A stretch of 15,776 bases of DNA from Candidatus Sodaliphilus limicaballi. Its GTDB lineage: Bacteria; Bacteroidota; Bacteroidia; Bacteroidales; Muribaculaceae. The stretch lies in contig JAGHSP010000194.1 of assembly GCA_018065815.1 (NCBI GenBank), positions 1 to 15,776 on the forward strand. Reading direction: 5' to 3'. Both the position numbers and the translations under genes were made by a program. Positions 6,765 through 14,005 of the stretch are shown here, piece by piece; position 1 is the stretch's first letter, and every line of letters starts with the position of its first letter. Below the pieces are notes generated by a model. It did no database searches. It was not told the DNA's origin and worked only from the letters and a program-made list of their open reading frames with translations.

Positions 6765-7490
6765 ATGGGACAGAAAGTTAATCCAATTGCAAATCGTTTA
6801 GGTATCATCCGCGGTTGGGATTCCAACTGGTACGGTGGTAGTAATTATGGAGATACTCTGCTCGAGGATAACAAAATCCGCAAGTATCTTAAAGAGCGTC
6901 TGGCTAAGGCCAGCATTTCACGCATCGTTATCGAGCGCACTCTCAAGCTGGTGACAATCACCATCTGCACTTCTCGCCCCGGCACTATCATCGGTAAGGG
7001 TGGTGAAGAAGTTGACAAGCTGAAGAAGGAGCTCGAGAACCTCACAGGCAAGGATGTTCAGCTCAACATCTTCGAGGTTAAGCGCCCCGAACTTGACGCT
7101 GAACTCGTGGCTAGCAACATCGCTCGCCAGGTTGAAGGTAAGATCGCTTACCGCCGTGCCGTGAAGATGGCTGTGGCTTCTACAATGCGCGCTGGTGCTG
7201 AGGGCATCAAGGTCCTCGTGAGCGGTCGCCTCAATGGCGCCGAGATGGCTCGCAATGAAATGTTTAAGGAAGGACGTACCCCGCTGCACACTCTGCGTGC
7301 CGACATTGACTACGCACTCGTGCCCGCTCTTACTAAGGTAGGTCTCATCGGTATCAAGGTTTGGATCTGCCGTGGTGAAGTTTACGGCAAGCGTGATCTC
7401 GCTCCTAACTTTGCTAACAACAATGAGCGCCGTTCTGGTGGCGAGCGTCGCCGCGGTGGCTTCCGTAAGCAAAAGAACAACAATCGTTAA
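6765..7490 (+). CDS. rpsC: 30S ribosomal protein S3 (uS3)
   Basis: S3 lines the mRNA entry tunnel with S4 and S5 and helps unwind mRNA. The 241-residue product starts MGQKVNPIANRLGIIRGWDSNWYG, followed by the KH domain with RPGTIIGKGG (71–80), an intact GxxG loop. The C-terminal domain includes SGRLNGAEMARNEMFKEG, a standard family block. The end is an unusually polar basic tail rich in Arg, Gly and Asn (NNNERRSGGERRRGGFRKQKNNNR), compatible with RNA contact. Confidence 0.98.
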   Translation: MGQKVNPIANRLGIIRGWDSNWYGGSNYGDTLLEDNKIRKYLKERLAKASISRIVIERTLKLVTITICTSRPGTIIGKGGEEVDKLKKELENLTGKDVQLNIFEVKRPELDAELVASNIARQVEGKIAYRRAVKMAVASTMRAGAEGIKVLVSGRLNGAEMARNEMFKEGRTPLHTLRADIDYALVPALTKVGLIGIKVWICRGEVYGKRDLAPNFANNNERRSGGERRRGGFRKQKNNNR

Positions 7491-7513
7491 GTATTTTTAT
7501 TAACTGAAGAACA

Positions 7514-7945
7514 ATGTTACAACCTAAAAGATTAAGATACAGAAGACCTTCTGACGGACATCCTCGTCAGTACAGCAAGCGTGGCAACCAGCTCGCTTTT
7601 GGTTCTTTCGGAATCAAGACTCTCCAGAGCAAGTGGATCACTGCTCGCCAGATTGAAGCTGCTCGTATTGCTGTGACACGTTACATGCAACGTGAAGGTC
7701 AAGTTTGGCTTCGCATTTTCCCCGACAAACCTTACACTCGCAAGCCCGCCGACGTGCGTATGGGTAAAGGTAAAGGTGATGTTGCCGGTTATGTTGCACC
7801 TGTTCACCCCGGTCGCATTCTCATCGAGATCGACGGTGTGAGCTTCGAGACTGCTAAGGAAGCATTGCGCCTCGCTGCTCAAAAGCTTCCCGTGATAACT
7901 AAGTTTGTGGTTCGTCGTGACTATGATCCGACACAAAATGTGTAA
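7514..7945 (+). CDS. rplP: 50S ribosomal protein L16 (uL16)
   Basis: L16 is a late-assembling 50S protein near the A-site tRNA elbow. The 143-residue product has family blocks MLQPKRLRYRR at the start, RGNQLAFGSFGIK (23–35), WITARQIEAARIAVTRYMQREG, and RIFPDKPYTRKPADVRMGKGKG with the Arg that corresponds to the hydroxylated Arg81 of E. coli L16. Residues 12–22 (PSDGHPRQYSK) are less basic than the lysine-rich segment found there in E. coli. It is followed after 11 bp by rpmC, the usual partner order. Confidence 0.98.
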   Translation: MLQPKRLRYRRPSDGHPRQYSKRGNQLAFGSFGIKTLQSKWITARQIEAARIAVTRYMQREGQVWLRIFPDKPYTRKPADVRMGKGKGDVAGYVAPVHPGRILIEIDGVSFETAKEALRLAAQKLPVITKFVVRRDYDPTQNV

Positions 7946-7956
7946 TTTAAGAGACT

Positions 7957-8154
7957 ATGAAGAAAGAAAACATTAAGGAACTGAGCGATAAGGAATTGCT
8001 CGACCGCCTCGACGCGGCTCAAAAGGAGTACATGCAGGAGAAAGTCCAGCACACAATCACTCCTCTTGATAATCCCGCAAAGATTACACTTGACCGCAAA
8101 ATGATTGCACGCCTCAAGACCGAGGTGCGTGCTCGTCAACTCAACATTAAATAA
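7957..8154 (+). CDS. rpmC: 50S ribosomal protein L29 (uL29)
   Basis: L29 is a small helical protein next to L23 at the tunnel exit. The 65-residue product is predicted as two long helices with high charge (KELSDKELLDRLDAAQKEYMQEK and the KMIARLKTEVRARQLNIK tail), the family two-helix hairpin. Its position between rplP and rpsQ supports the call. rpsQ starts 11 bp downstream. Confidence 0.95.
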   Translation: MKKENIKELSDKELLDRLDAAQKEYMQEKVQHTITPLDNPAKITLDRKMIARLKTEVRARQLNIK

Positions 8155-8165
8155 TCCCAAGTAAA

Positions 8166-8423
8166 ATGGAAAGTAGAAATTTAAGAAAAGAAAGAATTGG
8201 GGTTGTTTCTAGCAACAAGGGTGACAAGACAATCACTGTAACCATCAAGTGGAAAGAGAAACACCCAATCTATGGTAAGTTTGTCAACAAGACAAAGAAG
8301 TACCATGCTCATGATGAGAAAAACGAGTGCAACGTGGGCGATACCGTTCGCCTGATGGAGACTCGTCCCTTGAGCAAAACCAAGAGATGGAGATTAGTTG
8401 AAATAATCGAAAAAGCGAAGTAA
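8166..8423 (+). CDS. rpsQ: 30S ribosomal protein S17 (uS17)
   Basis: S17 is an early 30S binder of the 16S 5' domain with an OB fold. The 85-residue product starts MESRNLRKERIGVVSSNKGDKTITVTIKWKEKHPIYGKFVNKTKKYHAHDEKN, the standard family pattern (HPIYGK). It ends with NVGDTVRLMETRPLSKTKRWRLVEII, again signature sequence. It is the last gene of the S10 block, with rplN eight bases on, so no spc promoter fits between them. Confidence 0.97.
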   Translation: MESRNLRKERIGVVSSNKGDKTITVTIKWKEKHPIYGKFVNKTKKYHAHDEKNECNVGDTVRLMETRPLSKTKRWRLVEIIEKAK

Positions 8424-8431
8424 TTTAAATT

Positions 8432-8797
8432 ATGATACAGACTGAAAGTAGACTGACAGTAGCTGACAACAGTGGCGCACGCGAGGTGTTGTGTATCCGT
8501 GTCCTTGGTGGCACCGGACGCCGTTATGCTTCGGTAGGCGACATCATTGTTGTTACCGTTAAGAACGCAATCCCTGCAAGCGACGTTAAGAAGGGTACCG
8601 TATCACGCGCAGTCGTAGTACGCACTAAGAAGGAGATTCGTCGTGCCGACGGTTCTTACATCCGTTTTGATGACAATGCTTGCGTGTTGTTGACTAACGC
8701 TGGCGAGTTGCGTGGAACTCGTATCTTTGGCCCCGTGGCTCGTGAACTCCGTGCCACCAACATGAAGATTGTTTCACTCGCTCCCGAAGTTCTTTAA
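8432..8797 (+). CDS. rplN: 50S ribosomal protein L14 (uL14)
   Basis: L14 forms inter-subunit bridge contacts with L19 and helix h14 and is the binding partner of the silencing factor RsfS. The 121-residue product starts MIQTESRLTVADNSGAREVLCIRVLGG, a highly conserved block, and continues with DIIVVTVKNAIP and the KKEIRRADGSYIRFDDNACVLL loop. It ends with ARELRATNMKIVSLAPEVL. It opens the spc block but is only eight bases from rpsQ, so the S10 and spc blocks are probably one transcript. Confidence 0.98.
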   Translation: MIQTESRLTVADNSGAREVLCIRVLGGTGRRYASVGDIIVVTVKNAIPASDVKKGTVSRAVVVRTKKEIRRADGSYIRFDDNACVLLTNAGELRGTRIFGPVARELRATNMKIVSLAPEVL

Positions 8798-8825
8798 TCA
8801 CACTTTTAAAGCAATTAATTAAGTA

Positions 8826-9146
8826 ATGGCAAAGTTACATATTAAGAAAGACGATACCGTTTTTGTATTGGCGGGTGAAGACAAGGGTAAGACCGGTCGC
8901 GTTCTTAGCATCGATGCAAAGAAGAACCGTGCAATCGTTGAAGGTATCAACATGGTATCAAAGAGTACCAAGCCTAATGCTAAGAATCCTCAGGGCGGCA
9001 TCGTGAAGATGGAGGCTCCCATCCACATGAGTAACCTCAACGTGGTTGACCCCAAGACCAAGAAAGCTACCCGCGTAGGCTTCAAATTTAACGAGAAGGG
9101 CGAAAAAATCCGTTATTCTAAAAAATCAGGAGAGGAGATCAAGTAA
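8826..9146 (+). CDS. rplX: 50S ribosomal protein L24 (uL24)
   Basis: L24 is an assembly initiator of the 50S subunit. The 106-residue product has an N-terminal KOW motif (LHIKKDDTVFVLAGEDKGKTGRVLSID, about 4–30) and a second part with the RAIVEGINMVSKSTKPNAKNPQGG loop. The last codons (SGEEIK) encode AGGAGAGGAG, an SD-like sequence for rplE. The stop overlaps the rplE start (TAATG), suggesting coupling. Confidence 0.97.
   Translation: MAKLHIKKDDTVFVLAGEDKGKTGRVLSIDAKKNRAIVEGINMVSKSTKPNAKNPQGGIVKMEAPIHMSNLNVVDPKTKKATRVGFKFNEKGEKIRYSKKSGEEIK
9128..9137 (+). promoter_or_regulatory. SD-like AGGAGAGGAG before rplE, inside rplX
   Basis: The proximal AGGAG (9133–9137) ends eight bases before the rplE ATG, the same spacing as at rplW and rplF. 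Because it also encodes Gly-Glu-Glu at the L24 C-terminus, it may be coincidental. Confidence 0.45.
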
Positions 9147-9688
9147 TGAGTACAACGCTGAAAAAACAATATGACGAGGTAATTGCTCCCGCTTTGATGA
9201 AGCAATTCAACTACAGTTCGTCAATGCAGATTCCCCGTCTCACTAAGATCGTCCTCAATGAAGGTCTTGGTGACGCAACACAAGACAAGAAGATTATCGA
9301 CACTGCAATCAACGAGCTTACAACTATCACTGGCCAGAAGGCTGTGATGACACTTTCGAAGAAGGATATCTCTAACTTCAAGGTGCGTAAGAAAATGCCT
9401 ATCGGTGCTCGCGTGACATTGCGTCGTGATCGCATGTATGAGTTCATGGAGCGTTTCATCCGCATCGCTCTTCCTCGTATTCGTGACTTCAAGGGTATTC
9501 CTGGCAAGCTCGATGGTCGTGGTAACTACACAGTGGGTGTGACTGAGCAAATCATCTTCCCCGAAATCAACATTGACAGCGTTAACAAGATGACTGGTAT
9601 GAACATCACCTTCGTTACTACTGCCAAGACCGATGAGGAGGGTTATGCACTGCTCAAGGCGTTCGGACTTCCGTTTAATAACAAATAA
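9146..9688 (+). CDS. rplE: 50S ribosomal protein L5 (uL5)
   Basis: L5 binds 5S rRNA and contacts the P-site tRNA T-loop. The 180-residue product is normal length and contains the family blocks IPRLTKIVLNEGLGDATQ (29–46), GQKAVMTLSKKDISNFKVRKKMPIGARVTLRRDRMYEFMERF and KGIPGKLDGRGNYTVGVTEQIIFPEI. In E. coli the S8 repressor target for the spc operon overlaps this gene start, but here the leader sits inside rplX and I see no matching structure. Confidence 0.98.
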   Translation: MSTTLKKQYDEVIAPALMKQFNYSSSMQIPRLTKIVLNEGLGDATQDKKIIDTAINELTTITGQKAVMTLSKKDISNFKVRKKMPIGARVTLRRDRMYEFMERFIRIALPRIRDFKGIPGKLDGRGNYTVGVTEQIIFPEINIDSVNKMTGMNITFVTTAKTDEEGYALLKAFGLPFNNK

Positions 9689-9701
9689 AAATAGTTAGTT
9701 T

Positions 9702-10004
9702 ATGGCAAAAGAATCAATGAAGGCCCGTGAGGTTAAGCGCGCTAAGCTTGTTGCTCGTTTTGCTGAAAAGCGTGCGGCTCTCAAGAAGATTGTCAACACT
9801 TCTGACGATCCTGAACAGGCTTTTGAAGCAGCTTGCAAGCTTCAGGCTCTGCCCAAGAACGCTTCTCCCGTGCGTCTGCACAACCGTTGCAAGCTCTCAG
9901 GCCGCCCCAAGGGTTACATGCGTCAGTTCGGTATTTCTCGTATCGATTTCCGTGAGATGGCTTCAGCCGGTCTCATCCCTGGCGTTAAAAAGGCTAGCTG
10001 GTAA
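9702..10004 (+). CDS. rpsN: 30S ribosomal protein S14 (uS14), zinc-independent form
   Basis: S14 is a late-joining 30S head protein. At 100 residues it is the long type, lacking the paired CxxC zinc knuckle of the ~61-residue form; the two cysteines (in EAACKL and NRCKL) are unpaired. The C-terminal part (HNRCKLSGRPKGYMRQFGISRIDFREMASAGLIPGVKKASW) is the conserved family core. The leader lacks an SD site. A 112-bp spacer with a structured element follows. Confidence 0.97.
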   Translation: MAKESMKAREVKRAKLVARFAEKRAALKKIVNTSDDPEQAFEAACKLQALPKNASPVRLHNRCKLSGRPKGYMRQFGISRIDFREMASAGLIPGVKKASW

Positions 10005-10116
10005 TCTGGCTGCTTTACATTAAAGAGAAATAATTTTTTTCTAGTATTAAATATTGTTCGGACTCTGCTCCGATTAGTGTCCAGAGTTCCGAATCAATTT
10101 AAAACAATTAAAAATA
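10005..10116 (+). promoter_or_regulatory. 112-bp rpsN–rpsH spacer
   Basis: This is one of three spacers over 100 bp in an operon where most gaps are under 50 bp. It includes a run of seven T (10034–10040) with no preceding strong stem, so not a terminator, then a strong hairpin at 10057–10093. I see no clear TAnnTTTG promoter. The spacer ends in an A-rich leader with no SD site. Confidence 0.5.
10057..10093 (+). promoter_or_regulatory. Structured leader of rpsH: long hairpin with an alternative fold
   Basis: TTCGGACTCTG (10057–10067) pairs with CAGAGTTCCGAA (10082–10093) as 11 bp interrupted by one bulged T, with a 14-base loop. TCGGA (10058–10062) can instead pair with TCCGA (10069–10073) in a short hairpin, which excludes the long form. 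There is no T-tract after either stem. A switch-like or r-protein-binding role is inference; in E. coli S8 is the spc-operon repressor, and rpsH is the next gene here. Confidence 0.6.
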
Positions 10117-10515
10117 ATGACTGATCCTATTGCAGATTATTTGACAAGATTGAGGAATGCGATCAAGGCACAGCATCGTGTCGTTGAAATCCCTTCTTCG
10201 AAATTGAAGAAAGAGATCACTAAGATTCTCTTTGACCAAGGTTACATCTTGAACTATAAGTTCGTTGAAGATGAAACTCCCGCAGGTACCATCAAGATTG
10301 CGTTGAAGTATGACGCAGTTGATAAGGTAAATGCTATTAAGTGCCTCACACGTGTGTCTCGTCCCGGTTTGCGCCAGTACACTGGTTACAAGGAGATGCC
10401 CCGCGTGCTCAACGGTTTAGGTATTGCCATCATCTCTACTTCTAAGGGTGTTATGACCAACAAGGAAGCTAAGGCACAGAAGATTGGTGGTGAAGTTTTG
10501 TGTTACGTTTATTAA
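10117..10515 (+). CDS. rpsH: 30S ribosomal protein S8 (uS8)
   Basis: S8 binds helix 21 of 16S rRNA early in 30S assembly and represses the spc operon in E. coli. The 132-residue product starts MTDPIADYLTRLRNAIKAQHRVVEIPSSKLKKEI and ends GIAIISTSKGVMTNKEAKAQKIGGEVLCYVY, both strong family blocks that include the STSKG RNA-contact segment. The preceding structured spacer is the natural place for autogenous control. Confidence 0.98.
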   Translation: MTDPIADYLTRLRNAIKAQHRVVEIPSSKLKKEITKILFDQGYILNYKFVEDETPAGTIKIALKYDAVDKVNAIKCLTRVSRPGLRQYTGYKEMPRVLNGLGIAIISTSKGVMTNKEAKAQKIGGEVLCYVY

Positions 10516-10516
10516 T

Positions 10517-10525
10517 AAAGGAGGG
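10517..10525 (+). promoter_or_regulatory. Consensus Shine-Dalgarno site for rplF
   Basis: AAAGGAGGG begins right after the rpsH stop and ends eight bases before the rplF ATG. It matches the spacing and sequence seen at rplW and is otherwise exceptional in this operon. Confidence 0.8.
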
Positions 10526-10533
10526 AACAAGAT

Positions 10534-11088
10534 ATGTCAAGAATTGGTAAATTGCCCATCGTGTTACCCGCTGGCGTAACAATTGAACAGAAAGACAATG
10601 TGATTACTGTTAAGGGTCCCAAGGGTGAACTCAAGCAGTCTATCAACCCCAACATCACTGTTGAGGTTGAGGGTAACGAGATCAAGGTGTCTCGCCCCAA
10701 CGACGAGCGTGAGTCTCGTGCACAGCACGGCTTGTATCGTGCCCTTATCAACAACATGGTTGTAGGCGTTAGCCAGGGTTTCAAGAAAGACCTCGAGATC
10801 GTTGGTGTCGGTTATCGTGCCACTAGCAACGGTCAGGTGCTTGAGCTTGCCCTCGGTTTCTCACACGCTATCTACTTGAAGATGCCTGCTGAGGTTAAGG
10901 TTGATGCTAAGACTGAACGTAACAAGAACCCGCTCATCACTCTGGAGTCTTGCGACAAGCAGCTCCTGGGTCAGATTTGCGCTAAGATTCGTTCATTCCG
11001 CAAGCCTGAACCTTACAAGGGCAAGGGTGTTAAGTTCGTTGGCGAAGTTATTCGTCGTAAGTCTGGTAAAACGGCTGCTGCCAAATAA
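10534..11088 (+). CDS. rplF: 50S ribosomal protein L6 (uL6)
   Basis: L6 lies by the sarcin-ricin loop and the factor-binding site. The 184-residue product has the typical two-fold repeated domain: an N-terminal copy from GKLPIVLPAGVTIEQKDNVITVKGPKGEL, and a C-terminal copy ending at KPEPYKGKGVKFVGEVIRRKSGKTAAAK. The PEPYKGKGVKF motif (about 158–168) is the signature rRNA contact. It is one of two genes with a full Shine-Dalgarno consensus. rplR follows after 13 bp. Confidence 0.98.
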   Translation: MSRIGKLPIVLPAGVTIEQKDNVITVKGPKGELKQSINPNITVEVEGNEIKVSRPNDERESRAQHGLYRALINNMVVGVSQGFKKDLEIVGVGYRATSNGQVLELALGFSHAIYLKMPAEVKVDAKTERNKNPLITLESCDKQLLGQICAKIRSFRKPEPYKGKGVKFVGEVIRRKSGKTAAAK

Positions 11089-11101
11089 TAAGTAGAACAT
11101 C

Positions 11102-11443
11102 ATGATATCTAAATTAGAAAGACGTAATAAAATCAAAGCACGCATTCGCGGTCGCATCAGCGGTACTCCCGAGCGTCCCCGCTTGTGTGTCTTTAGAAGC
11201 AATAAGCAAATTTATGCCCAGGTCATTGATGACCTCGCCGGCAACACACTCGTATCTGCCTCTTCAAAGGGCATCGACGAGGGAACTAAGAGTGAAATTG
11301 CTGCTAAGGTTGGTGAACTCATCGCTAAAAAGGCGCTTGAGGCTGGCATCAGCACTGTAGTGTTTGACCGCAACGGTTTCTTGTTCCATGGTAGAATTAA
11401 ATCATTGGCTGACGGCGCTCGCAAAGGCGGACTTAAATTTTAA
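11102..11443 (+). CDS. rplR: 50S ribosomal protein L18 (uL18)
   Basis: L18 delivers 5S rRNA to the 50S central protuberance together with L5. The 113-residue product has a basic N-terminus (KLERRNKIKARIRGRISGTPERPRLCVFRSNKQIYAQVIDD) and ends with VFDRNGFLFHGRIKSLADGARKGGLKF, which closely follows the bacterial family. rpsE follows after six bases. Confidence 0.98.
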   Translation: MISKLERRNKIKARIRGRISGTPERPRLCVFRSNKQIYAQVIDDLAGNTLVSASSKGIDEGTKSEIAAKVGELIAKKALEAGISTVVFDRNGFLFHGRIKSLADGARKGGLKF

Positions 11444-11449
11444 TAAATC

Positions 11450-11968
11450 ATGGTTAAGAAAAATAATAGAGTTAAAATATCAAGCGACATTGAGTTGAAG
11501 GAACGCCTCGTTGCTATCAACCGCACTACTAAGGTTACCAAGGGTGGTCGCACATTCACCTTTGCTGCTATCGTCGTTGTAGGTGATGGCAATGGTGTTA
11601 TTGGTTACGGTCTGGGTAAGGCTAATGAGGTTACTACCGCTATCTCAAAAGGTGTTGAGAACGCAAAGAAGAACCTCGTTAAGGTTCCCGTACACAATGG
11701 TACAATTCCTCACGAGCAAATCGCTAAGTTCGGTGGTTCTCGCGTCATCATGATGCCCGCAACCCCCGGTACCGGTGTTAAGGCCGGTGGTGCGATGCGT
11801 GCCGTATTTGAGAGCATTGGTGTTACCGACGTGATCTGTAAGTCTAAGGGTTCATCTAACCCCCACAACCTTGTAAAAGCCACTATCGCTGGCTTGCAGG
11901 AGATGAGAAGTCCCCTCGAGGTTGCTCACTATCGCGGTGTAACTCTTGATAAGGTGTTTAACGGTTAA
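11450..11968 (+). CDS. rpsE: 30S ribosomal protein S5 (uS5)
   Basis: S5 helps form the mRNA entry site and influences decoding fidelity; spectinomycin-resistance changes map to its N-terminal loop. The 172-residue product has the dsRBD-like N-terminal domain (LKERLVAINRTTKVTKGGRTFTFAAIVVVGDGNGVIGYGLGKANEV) and the S5 C-terminal domain with MPATPGTGVKAGGAMRAVFESIGVTDV. The TTKVTKGGRTF loop that faces the spectinomycin site is intact and normal. Confidence 0.98.
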   Translation: MVKKNNRVKISSDIELKERLVAINRTTKVTKGGRTFTFAAIVVVGDGNGVIGYGLGKANEVTTAISKGVENAKKNLVKVPVHNGTIPHEQIAKFGGSRVIMMPATPGTGVKAGGAMRAVFESIGVTDVICKSKGSSNPHNLVKATIAGLQEMRSPLEVAHYRGVTLDKVFNG

Positions 11969-11980
11969 TAGATTATTATT

Positions 11981-12166
11981 ATGGCTAAGATACAAATCAA
12001 GCAAGTTAAGAGTCGCATCAATCGTCCCGAGCGTCAGAAGAGAACTCTCGATGCTCTCGGACTGCACAAAATGAATCAAGTGGTTGAGCATGACGACACT
12101 CCCGAAATTCTCGGTATGGTTAACGCTGTTCGTCACCTGGTTGTAGTAACTAAGGTAGGTGAATAA
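11981..12166 (+). CDS. rpmD: 50S ribosomal protein L30 (uL30)
   Basis: L30 is a small 50S protein of ferredoxin-like fold and is lost in some bacteria. The 61-residue product matches the short bacterial form: IQIKQVKSRINRPERQKRTLDALGLHKMNQVVEHDDTPEILGMVNAVRHLVVV. The RQKRTLDALGLHKMNQ block is the family signature. Its place between rpsE and rplO is the standard order. Confidence 0.97.
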   Translation: MAKIQIKQVKSRINRPERQKRTLDALGLHKMNQVVEHDDTPEILGMVNAVRHLVVVTKVGE

Positions 12167-12185
12167 TTAAATTTTAATAGAAGAT

Positions 12186-12632
12186 ATGGAATTACATAAT
12201 TTACAACCCGCTGTTGGTTCTAACAAGAAGAAACGTCGCATTGGTCGTGGTCCTGGCTCAGGCAAGGGTGGTACTTCAACTCGTGGTCACAAGGGTGCTA
12301 AGTCACGCTCAGGCTACAAGAACAAGGTTGGTTTCGAAGGTGGTCAGATGCCTTTGCAGCGTCGTCTGCCCAAGACTGGTTTCAAGAATATCAACCGTGT
12401 TGAGTACAAGGCTATCAATGTAAATGTTCTTGAGGCACTTGCAAGTCAGAACAACCTTGAGAAGATCACTGTTGCTGACCTCATGCAGGCTGGTCTCGTT
12501 CGTAAGGGTCAACTCGTTAAGATCCTTGGCGTGGGTTCTCTCTCTCATAAGCTTGAAGTAGAGGCTAACGCATTCTCGAAGACAGCCGAGGCTACTATCA
12601 CTGCGGCTGGTGGTTCAATTGCTAAAGTTTAA
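12186..12632 (+). CDS. rplO: 50S ribosomal protein L15 (uL15)
   Basis: L15 is a late 50S assembly protein with a long Gly/Arg-rich N-terminal extension that threads into rRNA. The 148-residue product shows it in residues 10–45 (NKKKRRIGRGPGSGKGGTSTRGHKGAKSRSG), followed by VGFEGGQMPLQRRLPKTGFKN and a globular C-terminal domain ending in AAGGSIAKV. secY starts five bases after the stop, so the two are probably translated together. Confidence 0.97.
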   Translation: MELHNLQPAVGSNKKKRRIGRGPGSGKGGTSTRGHKGAKSRSGYKNKVGFEGGQMPLQRRLPKTGFKNINRVEYKAINVNVLEALASQNNLEKITVADLMQAGLVRKGQLVKILGVGSLSHKLEVEANAFSKTAEATITAAGGSIAKV

Positions 12633-12637
12633 TTCTG

Positions 12638-13975
12638 ATGAAGTTTATTCAAACAATACTGAACATCTTTAAAATTGAAGATTTGCGCAACCGTCTCGGT
12701 GTGACATTCCTTCTGGTGCTTGTTTACCGTTTAGGTTGTCACATCGTGCTCCCCGGCATCAGTCCTGCTGACCTCGAGGCAATGCGTAATTTTACTGACA
12801 AAGGACTCATGCAGCTTCTTGACATGTTCTCGGGCGGTGCGTTCTCTCAGGCTTCAATTTTTGCACTGGGTATCATGCCCTATATCACTGCATCTATCGT
12901 TATCCAGCTTGCTGGTATGGTGCTTCCTTCTTTCCAGAAGATGCAACGCGAGGGTGAGAGTGGTCGCATGAAACTCAATCAGTACACCCGCTATCTCACT
13001 GTGGCTATCCTCTTCGTTCAGGCTCCTGCTTATCTGGTGAACCTCCAGTATCAGGTGACTGCGGCTGGTGGTCATGCACAGCTCAGCATGTGGGTGATGA
13101 TTTATCTGTCAGTAGTTCTGACTGCCGGCTCTATGTTCATCATGTGGCTTGGTGAGAAGATCACTGATAAGGGTGTGGGCAATGGTATCTCAATGATTAT
13201 CCTTGTGGGTATCATCGCTCGTTTCCCTGGTGCTATTTTCCAGGAGTTCACCGGTCGTTTGAACACGGCACAAGGTGGTCTCGTGATGTTCCTTGTAGAG
13301 ATTATCATTCTGTTTGCTGTTATCGCAGGCGGTATTATGCTGGTTCAGGGTACACGCAAAGTGCCCGTGCAGTATGCTAAGCGCATCATCGGTAACAGAC
13401 AATATGGTGGTGCACGCCAGTACATTCCCTTGAAGGTGAATGCTGCTAACGTGATGCCTATCATCTTTGCCCAGGCACTTATGTTCATCCCCATCACACT
13501 TGCGGGATTCGGTGCTCATAGCAATGCTGACGGCGTCCTCGGCACTATCTCTCGTGTATTTGGTGACATGAATGGTGTGTGGTACAATGTAGTTTACTTT
13601 GTGATGATCGTATTGTTCACTTATTTCTACACTGCTATCACAGTTCGCCCCAATGACATTGCAGAGAATCTGAAGAAGAACAGTGGTTTCATCCCTGGTG
13701 TTAAACCTGGCAAGAAGACTGCTGAATATCTCGATTCAATCATGTCGCGCATCACTTTGCCCGGATCATTGTTCCTCGGCATCGTGGCTATTATGCCTGC
13801 GTTTGCACGCTACTTCGGCGTCAACCAGTCATTCGCACAGTTCTTTGGTGGCACATCATTGCTCATCCTTGTAGGTGTTGTTCTCGACACCCTGCAACAG
13901 ATAGAGACTCACCTCATGATGCATCATTATGATGGTCTCATGAAGTCTGGTAAAATCAAGGGTCGTACCAATTAA
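12638..13975 (+). CDS. secY: Protein translocase channel subunit SecY
   Basis: SecY is the pore of the SecYEG translocon in the inner membrane. At 445 residues it is close to E. coli SecY (443). About ten hydrophobic segments are visible, starting at roughly residues 19–39. The plug/TM2 region reads MFSGGAFSQASIFALGIMPYITASIVIQL (63–91), the conserved ITDKGVGNGIS loop is at 175–185, and the cytoplasmic SGFIPGVKPGKKTAEYLD loop is at 349–366. The tail (ETHLMMHHYDGLMKSGKIKGRTN) is typical. adk, which follows secY in Bacillus, is not present; map comes next after 30 bp. Confidence 0.98.
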   Translation: MKFIQTILNIFKIEDLRNRLGVTFLLVLVYRLGCHIVLPGISPADLEAMRNFTDKGLMQLLDMFSGGAFSQASIFALGIMPYITASIVIQLAGMVLPSFQKMQREGESGRMKLNQYTRYLTVAILFVQAPAYLVNLQYQVTAAGGHAQLSMWVMIYLSVVLTAGSMFIMWLGEKITDKGVGNGISMIILVGIIARFPGAIFQEFTGRLNTAQGGLVMFLVEIIILFAVIAGGIMLVQGTRKVPVQYAKRIIGNRQYGGARQYIPLKVNAANVMPIIFAQALMFIPITLAGFGAHSNADGVLGTISRVFGDMNGVWYNVVYFVMIVLFTYFYTAITVRPNDIAENLKKNSGFIPGVKPGKKTAEYLDSIMSRITLPGSLFLGIVAIMPAFARYFGVNQSFAQFFGGTSLLILVGVVLDTLQQIETHLMMHHYDGLMKSGKIKGRTN

Positions 13976-14005
13976 TTCTTACTTGACAATTTGTAAGATT
14001 TAAGA

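Noticed and set aside
10034..10040. Run of seven T after rpsN as an intrinsic terminator
   Set aside because: The nearest possible stem before it is short, broken and about 19 bases away. Essential genes continue downstream.
13977..13998. TTGACA box and TCTTAC/GTAAGA inverted repeat before map
   Set aside because: The E. coli-type -35 is not the Bacteroidota consensus, no TAnnTTTG follows, and a 6-bp stem with a 10-base loop in a 30-bp gap is weak.
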